DNA of 64,000 nucleotides from Fragum whitleyi (Eukaryota > Mollusca > Bivalvia > Cardiida > Cardiidae): the NCBI GenBank assembly GCA_948146395.1, contig OX411543.1, forward strand, positions 72,654,948-72,718,947. Direction: 5' to 3'. The position numbers were made by a program, and so were the translations under genes. Below, one piece after another: positions 27,401 through 36,400 of this stretch. The notes under the pieces were generated by a model. It searched no databases, had not been told where the DNA came from, and saw nothing but the letters and a program-made list of their open reading frames with translations. Position 1 is the stretch's first letter. Each line of letters starts with the position of its first letter.

Positions 27401-30400
27401 TATGAAGCAAGGTTTTAGCAGTCAGTCAATCATGTATACTGTAAAAGTTCAAAGGAACCCTATGCTCTAATATAATCCCATCTTCTTCTAAAAACATCAA
27501 GATCAACCATTTCGAATGATTTTCGGAAAACTTTTAGCCTGTATTAAGCCCCCACCAAATCTATGTCACGACAATATCAAAGGAGAGTAAATGTAAATTT
27601 TTCCGAACAAATGTTAAACTTTTGTATAAATTCAATGTTTTAATTAATAATTTGCATAAAGTTTTTCTTTGGTTGCGTGGATTTACAGTCGAGAAGACTA
27701 GGAAAAACGGCTAAAAATGGCATTTTAGGCCAGTTTCCCATGTTTTACAACTATTACCTCTAATAAACCTTGACCCTTTTCTAATCGAAACATGATGATT
27801 TTTATAAACCCCAGGGGTTGCAGTAGAGCTTTTTGGTAAATAATTTTATTTTTCATATAAATCTCATAAAGATATGAAGGGGCAATCAATTTTCATATAT
27901 TTACAATTTACTGCAGTATAAAAATGCAAGTCTGAAAATCAAAAGGGTCCTCAAAACACCTTCCCCCATCCTCCCAAGAGAAAATTTTATGGGCAAGTGC
28001 TCAAGGTGAGCTATAGTGATCATCCTATGTTGTCCATCATCCACATTTCTTTAAAAATCTTCTCCCCATTAAGCGGTGGGCCAATCTTGATGAAACTTGG
28101 CAGGGATGTTCCTTGGGTCAAGCTCTACCAAAGTTGTTCAAATAAATGAAATCCACCCTTAACTGTCCATTTACCCTTAACAAAAAGGGTGAAAAAAGGA
28201 AAATCTTCAAAAATCTTCTTCTCTGAAACCAAAGGGCAAACAGCTTTCATATTTGGAATGTAGCATCATCTAGTTGGACTTTACCAAGTTTGTTCATATC
28301 AAGACCCTGGGGTCATTTTTGGGCTTTGCCCTGGCACATCCCTTTTAGCTCTTCTGAGCACGAAGGGTAAAAAAGGAAAATCTTCAAAAATCATCTTCTC
28401 TGAAACTAGAAGGAAGACAGCTTTCATATTTAATATGTTGCATTGTCTAGTGGACCTCTACCAATTTCCTATATATGAAGACCCTGGGATCATATTTGGG
28501 CTCCACCTCCACCCAGGCGCAACCCTTTTTACATAGAGCGAAAATCTTTAGAAATCTTCTTTTCTGAAACCAGAGGGCACACAGCTTTCATTTTTGGTAT
28601 GTTGCAACATCTAGTGGGCCCCTACCAAATTTGTTCATATCAAGACCCTGGGGTCATATTTGGGCTCTAGTAGAGTGCATCCCTTTTAGCTCATCTGAGC
28701 ACTATGAGTGAAAATAGGAAAATCTTCTTCTCTGAAACCACCAGAAGGCAGACAGCTTTCATATTCAGTATGTAGTTTCATCTAGTGGACCTCTACCAAG
28801 TTTGTTCATATCAATCCCCTTGGGTCTCACTTGGGCTCCACCCAGGTGCATCCCTTTTACATAGAATCCAAGAGCAAAATAGCATATCCTTCTTGCTCTT
28901 GGCTGAAAACATTCCATGGTATTGATCTTATGTAGAAATTTTCTCCTAGTTGACATCTGCCTTTATAATGTGATGTTCCGGGTGTCAATAAGACTCAGAT
29001 GAGCGATCTAGGACCATCATGGTCCTCTTGTCATTTCATAAACTTTGCTGAGAGAATATATCATGAACCCTTTGTCTGGTTTTCAAAAAAATTTCATGCT
29101 TGTGTGTCTTAATCATAGCTAGTGTTTAGGCTACTACAAAAAAGATCTTGATCAAAAGGTCAAAGGTTATACATCTAAGACTTTCCCATAGTCATTGTAT
29201 AATTTTATAGATATTTGAAACATGTGTACAGATTGATGAGATCAACAGTTGACTGCTTTAAAAGGCCATTGTAAATGCTGATTATCATGTAAGCTTTGTC
29301 ACTTTAAGCTTAAATCAGATTTTCAAAATCTCATAGACTCTTGTGTAGTTGATTAATAGCAAATTAATTCATTGTGAATGATGCATCTACGTCAAAGGTT
29401 GGGGTAAGAGTAGATTTTTATTCTTCCTTAATTTCTTCCTTAAATTTCAAGAGCATTTGTTCAAAATTTCAAGTATTTCAATGTCCTTTATATTCTTCAG
29501 TACTGACTGTATTGAGGCCTTTCAGGTCTTTGATTTTCTACTGGTCACATATATTTTTTGAGATCACCACCAGGTTGATTTGATAATGTTTGTTTCTGAA
29601 AGAAAATGTGTTAAAGAAGTCTTAAGTTAAAATTATGACTAAAGTTTGTTGCAGTGTCATCAAACTAAAAATATGCCATAATAAGGGAGGTAAAAAATGA
29701 TTAAACCTTGTCATGCTGAATAAATTTTGGCTAAAAAATTTCATCAAAATCAAAGGGCAAAAGCACTAACAGTACCAAGTGCAGCTCAATTGTTATTTGA
29801 AAAACTAAATCTATTGACAATTCTGGTTTGAAAGTGAGAAACAGGTGGTGTAGACTAACATCAGATTGCACATATGCTCCTGCCAAAGCAGGAATATTCC
29901 GGGTTCAGCATGACAAGAATTAACATTTATGCTTGTAAGAAAAAGTTATTTATCCTTTGAACAACCTGCCCCACAGCTTCAGGTTAAGTATGAGCTATAA
30001 ATTATAATAGTATCTTCTTATTCAAGTATATGACATAATCTTTTGAATAAAGAGTAGGGTGTAAGATTTTTATGCCTCGGCATTCATAAATATTGTCTTA
30101 CCATTGTATGTCTGTCCATCTTGTTGTCTGCTTACCCTGCAAACTAAGCATTTACCCATATCTTCAACATCATTTAAGTAACAATGTTATTATTTTTACA
30201 TAAAGGTTCCTCTCATTGATCTTCATCTTTAAGTCAAGTTTAAGGTCAATTATTAAGGTTAAACTTCATAAAATTGGCCATTTTAGTGGCATAAGTGTTT
30301 TGCCAACAAATCTTATTACTTATTGAAATTTTAAGTATTTCAAAACCACAAATATCTTGTAGTGTGAAAAACATTTTTTGGAACAAAAGTCCATTTTGAA

Positions 30401-33400
30401 ATTTAAGTTCTCACTTATCATCTATCTAGTATCAAACAGCTAATTCAGGGGTGAGAAAAAACATCTTTTCTCTACTTGTCCATGGACAAGCAAAAGTTGG
30501 TTTCCTACTTGCCCATGATTAAAATGAACTTGCACACAAAAATTGAATTTATAAATATTGAGGTAAAACATTGAAGAAATGCTGTAATCCACCATTTTAT
30601 TCATTAAAGACAATGTTTTCTCCCTTTTGATACAAACAATAGGATGACTAGATTGTTTAAGTACTGTATCGTGATTTGCTCTGGTATTTACATGTCCATT
30701 GACATGTGACGTATGAAAATGTACTTGCCCACAAGTGGAAAAGCCAGTGCCTTACAGGTGGGGCATGGGAATTCCACATCTCTGGCTAATTATCATGTAT
30801 ACATTGTTCTTTTTCTTGTCATAATGCTTTGTTTGGTGTACTTCACAGGTTTTTAATGTAGATACACTACATTTCAATGACAAAGATGTAAATTTTAAAG
30901 AGACAGAAGATCATGCTAAATGGGCGGTGACTAACACAACAGAGACTGGTGCCTGGACATGTATAGGGGACATAAATAGACAGGTAGTTCTTCTTTCAAA
31001 AATAACATTCTCACGGGGGGTGATGTCCATAATCGGAGCCACCGGCTCCGCTTTCAAAATCATGTGTGGAACTTCCGCTCCACGTGTGGCTCCGATTATG
31101 TAGATGTAAACATTTCATATTTTGAAGGGAAAATGGGGTAGGAGGTCGGGATTTCCTCATTTATATAATATTTAATTCATTAATCATAAAAAAGTCGAAT
31201 GCTATTCGACCAGTTATACAGTTTGCAACGTAAACGTACTCTAAACATGTAAGAACGCTCGTTGGTTTTTGTAAAAAATGATTTCTTCTGGGAGCAGTCT
31301 TGAGCTAGGAATGTCAAAACACATGGTTTTTACTCTTAAAATGCAATATTCTGAACAGAATTAATACCGCAGACCATTGATTTCAGTTAACACGAGTTTA
31401 ACACAACAACCACAATAATCTTACCCAATGTACTTTTCTACAATATGATATATATCAAAGAAAATTGTTTGGTTCCGATTATGTCGAATGGCTCCGATTA
31501 TGTTCCCTGGCTCTGAAGTTGTGGAGTGTCTTCTTCTTCTTCCATATGCCCCCACAGCCTTCAATATGAAATTTCTGTTAGTTCTATGGGGCGCTGTTTT
31601 CTCGTCATTCCATGGCACACGCTGTCTATTATACGTCTCACCTTTCTCGTTTACTTTTATTACCTCCAAAATGCTGTATTCTGAACAGTATGTCTGATGT
31701 AGACCCTTGTTTTTAGTGTGTACGAATTCAAGAAAACAACCACAATATTCTAGAAAATTGTTCTTTACTGAAATTTTTGATAGTTGAAAGAAAATTGTTT
31801 GTCTCTAATTATGTACCAATGCTCCAAAGTCTTGGAGTGCCTAGCCTTTAGGGACCGAAACTCATAATCACTTGCCTAAAAACTATATGTATTTATTTAT
31901 TTACTCATTTATTTTTTTATCTATTTATTTAGTTATTTAGTTAGTTTGTGAGAAAATGAATGACACCGTAGTCATACGCATTGAAGAGTTGTAAGCGCGT
32001 GAAGGTGACTATCCCCAGGAGCAAATACCAACATGGCTATGCATTCGATGTTCATGCTGCCTCGATCTCACTCAAAATCTTGGGTTTTCGCGACTTTTTT
32101 TACTCTCTCTGTAAACTCGATTTCGATAAGCTCGAGTTTGAAATGAGTCCGGTGAAAAAATAGGCATTGGTCTCACTTTAAGGAGGTGTTCACGAATTAA
32201 ATCCACAATGGCATGAGATGAATAGTGTTATGCATGTATGAATTAATATGTATAATCGTTTTTCCCGTGTCTACTTTTAGAATTAGTCTGGGAAATTTCC
32301 GATCCCTTAACACTGTTAGGTAAACATGTATGTAGAATATTTTAGATCTTTCTAAAAAGGACTTTTAGAAAGTGATTCAAACTCTAGTATCTTCTAAATG
32401 TTCTATGCTATTCTAGATTGTTCTATGGTATTATATAAAGGGATTCCTACAGCATTCTTGGTTAATTTGGTTTAGACTAATGATTTCATTTATTAGTACT
32501 GTAATACTCGTCAAACTTGAGTTTCGCACGATGCATTCGATCTGCTGCATGAGAAAACACTGTTTATAACGAAAACCTTCTTTAGGTTATACCGATGCCT
32601 TCTCTTTCACCGACCAGACTTATCTCAAACTCAAGCATATCAGAAACGAGCTTCCTTTTAGAGTTCACAAAAGACCAAAAATAGCAAGGTTTTGAGTCAA
32701 ATTAAGGCAGCATGAAGAGCAATTGGATAGCCATGTGAGGATTTAATCTAGGTAAAGTTCAGAAATCCACGTGTCGAACATTATTTGAGAGCAATATTGC
32801 ACATGAACACACTCGCTATTGAATTTTACATAGCGATGAAACTGACTTTGATTTCAAAATTTTTATTTTGGGGGAAGTCATCTGTTACTCTCCAATGCGT
32901 ATGTCTTCGGTGTAATCCTTTTTTTTTATAGATCAATAATTAGTTTACGTTTATTTTGGTATATCCAATTTTCCTTACTCTTGATTATGGAAAAAGTTGT
33001 ATCTAAAAATTTAAGTGATGCGCCATTTTTGTTGTTCAGTATATATAAAACGTGTTTTCGCCCTTGTATATTGATCCGTTTTGCTAAATGTCAAACTTTT
33101 ATACTTCTGTTAAATTTTCATGATCGCCTTTATAAAACGGTACCCCTATACCGAAAAAGCGCTGGGGACATTTTCAGTATTTGATTTTCTTAGTCTTAAA
33201 TAAGTTTTAATTTTATTAAATCTGGTTTAATTACTTTCCATTGAAAAGTTGACAAATCCGGAGATGAAGTAGTAAATTCTGACATTGATTGGAATTTATA
33301 TAAATATGTTCAAAATCTCCGATTGACCCAATTTCAAACTTGACCGTGATGCAGTCAAACATTCTGGCAAAGTTTCAGGGCATAAGGGCAAATTATGTGG

Positions 33401-36400
33401 CCTCTAAAGTGAACAGAAGGTTTTTCTTAGATATGACCATTTAACCTAATTTTTGACCTCACTTGACCCAGTTTACAACATGACCAACATTTGATGGAGA
33501 CCAACATTCTCACCCAGTTTCATGATATTGGGGCCAAAATGTGACCTCTAAAGTGAACAGAGGGTTTTCTGCGGTATGATCCCTTGACCTCAATTTTGAC
33601 TCCACTTGGCCCAATTTCGAACTTGTCCGAGATTTGATGGAGACAAACATTCTGATGACGTTTAAAGACATTTTGGCCAAAAATGTGGCCTCTGAAGTGC
33701 ACACAAGACTTTTGCTAAAATTTGATCCCTTTCATTTACAAGATCCCATTTTTGACCCCAATTGACAAAATCTCGAACTGGACCAAGATTTGATGGAGAC
33801 AGACATCCTGACCAAGTTTAAGACATTTGGACCAAAAAAGTGGCCTCTAGAGTGCACACAAATTGGTGACGGACGACGGACGAAGAACGCCGGACACAGC
33901 TTAATCACAATAGCTCGCCATGATCACTTCCTGCTCAGATGTGCTAAAAATCGAACAAAAATGGAGTTTTAAGAATCATTGAGTCCTTTTTTAGTAAGAT
34001 ATATTAATCGTATTTCTTGAAATATGTATCAAATGAACGCAAATTCGCAACATCTTTTTTTGATTCCACTCACAAAATATATCTGATAAAATTTCATGGA
34101 AATATCGACGTTGAAAGAGTGTTAGTAGTGACGTTGTTAAATTTGGAACGCTTAGCGTGCGAAGTATTATAAGCAAGACAAACCATTGACAGGCTTCGAA
34201 GAAATCTTTATATTTCTTCACATTTTATCCTGGTTTATAGTCCGATAATTCTCCTGCACGTACATGTACTAAGTAATATTAATGAAGCTGACTGTCTAGT
34301 AACCGGAATATTGTAATAAAAGTTAACATTTAGAATTGAAACGTAACAAACGTATTTTGCATCGTGGAATGATGATAAAAAAGCGCCCCATGAAACTAGT
34401 AGAAATTTCATATTGAAGATGTTATATGGAAGAAGAAGAGGACACTCCACAACTTCAGAGCCAGGGTACATAATCGGAGCCATTCCACATAATCGGAACA
34501 AACCTATTTTCTTTGATCTATATCATGTTGAAGAAAGGTACATTGGGTTAGAGTATTGTGGTTGTTTTGTTAAACTCGTGTACACTGAAAACAATGGTCT
34601 GCGTTATTAGTTCTGTTCAGAATATTGCATTTTGAGGGTAAAAACCACGTGTTTTGACATTCCTGACTCAAGACTGCTCCCAGAAGAAATAATTTTTAAC
34701 AAAAACCAACGAGCTTTCTTACAAGTTTTGAGTACGTTTACCTTGCAAAATGTTTAACTGGTCGAATAGCATTCGACTTTTTTATGATTAATGAAATAAA
34801 TATTATATAAATGAGGAAATCCCGACCTCCTACCCCATTTTTCATTCAAACTATGAAATGTTTACATCTACATAATCGGAGCCACACGTGGAGCGGAAGT
34901 TCCACACATGATTTTGAAAGCGGAGCAGGTGGTTCCGATTATGGACATCATCCCCCGTGATTCTTAGCTTTTCTTTTTATACCCCCCACCGACGAAGTAG
35001 AGGGGGGTATATTGGTTTCACCATGTCTGTCTGTCTGTCAGTCTGTCCATCCGTCCGTCAATCTGTCCGTCCGTAGACCTTTTCGTTTCCGGACTCTAAC
35101 TCAAGAACCAAGTGACCTAGAATCATGAAACTTTTATACGAATGTTGCTTATGACCCAAGGAAGTGCCCTATTGTTTTTGGGTCACATAGGTCAAAGGTC
35201 AAGGTCACAGTGAGCCTTTATTCAATTTTTGTTTCCGGAATTTAACTCAAAAACCAAGCGACCTACAATCATGAAACTTTATGCAAATGTTGCTTATGAC
35301 CCAATGAAATGCCCTATTGTTTTTGGGTCACATAGGTCAAAGGTCAAGGTCATAGCCAATTTTTGTGAAATTTTCGTTTCCGGACTCTAACTCAAAAACC
35401 AAGCAACCTAGAATCATGAAACTTTATGCAAATACTGCTAATGACTCAAGGAAGTGCCCTATTGTTTTTAGGTCACATAGTCAAAGGTCAAGGTCACAGT
35501 GAGCCTTTGTTCAATTTTCGTTTCCAGACTCTAACTCAAGAACAAAGCAACCTACAATCATGAAACTTCATGCAAATGCTGCATATGACCTCAATATCTG
35601 TTACAAACACATCCTGCACTAATAGCACTCGCATTTTGACAAAGTGCCTCTCTGTGACAGTTCTAGTTCGGAACTAAAAGTCGGGTTTCCTCCAACATGT
35701 AGTTGTCATTGAAGAGGTAGGTGTCTGGCATGACAACCTTAGACCCAGGATTTCTTTATAGGGGATTGAACATACAAATCTTTGAAAGGATTTCAAGGGA
35801 TACAGTTTTTGCGAGTCCAAGACTCACAAGTGAGTAACCAGGGGCCTGTTTTACTAAACTTCTTACGAAAAAATTAATCATAGGTCAAAAACACAAATCA
35901 TGCCTGATGTTTCCATTAATCGTTAGATTCTGCCTTGCAATATCTCGTTGGAATTGTCTATAGAAGACAATTCCAAGGAGATAATGCATGGCAGAATATC
36001 ATATTTTGTTACTTTTGTAGAAGCAACTTTAATTTTTGACTTATGCAAAAATTGATCGTAAGAAGTTTAGTAAAACAAGCCCCAGGACTTTCAAAACTTT
36101 CTGATATGATGTAAGTCCATATAATAGGACCCTCTAGAAATCACATTCAGAAAACAATTGTAGACTGTTTGAAACAGTCTACAATTCTTCTCTGAAGTTG
36201 ATCCCCAAACCTTAAGAGGGTAAATGTGCCTTACTATTGAGTCCGTCGAACCCTTTTTGTTGAAGCTGTACAGACCCTCGGAGTTTCGTTTAACTACTTT
36301 TACCCAGTTAAAATTGCAATCGAGTAAAATAAATAATTCTGATTGGTTTAAATCGCATCACGTGGGGAAATCCATTGCACTTTATTTCTGTATAAACTCT

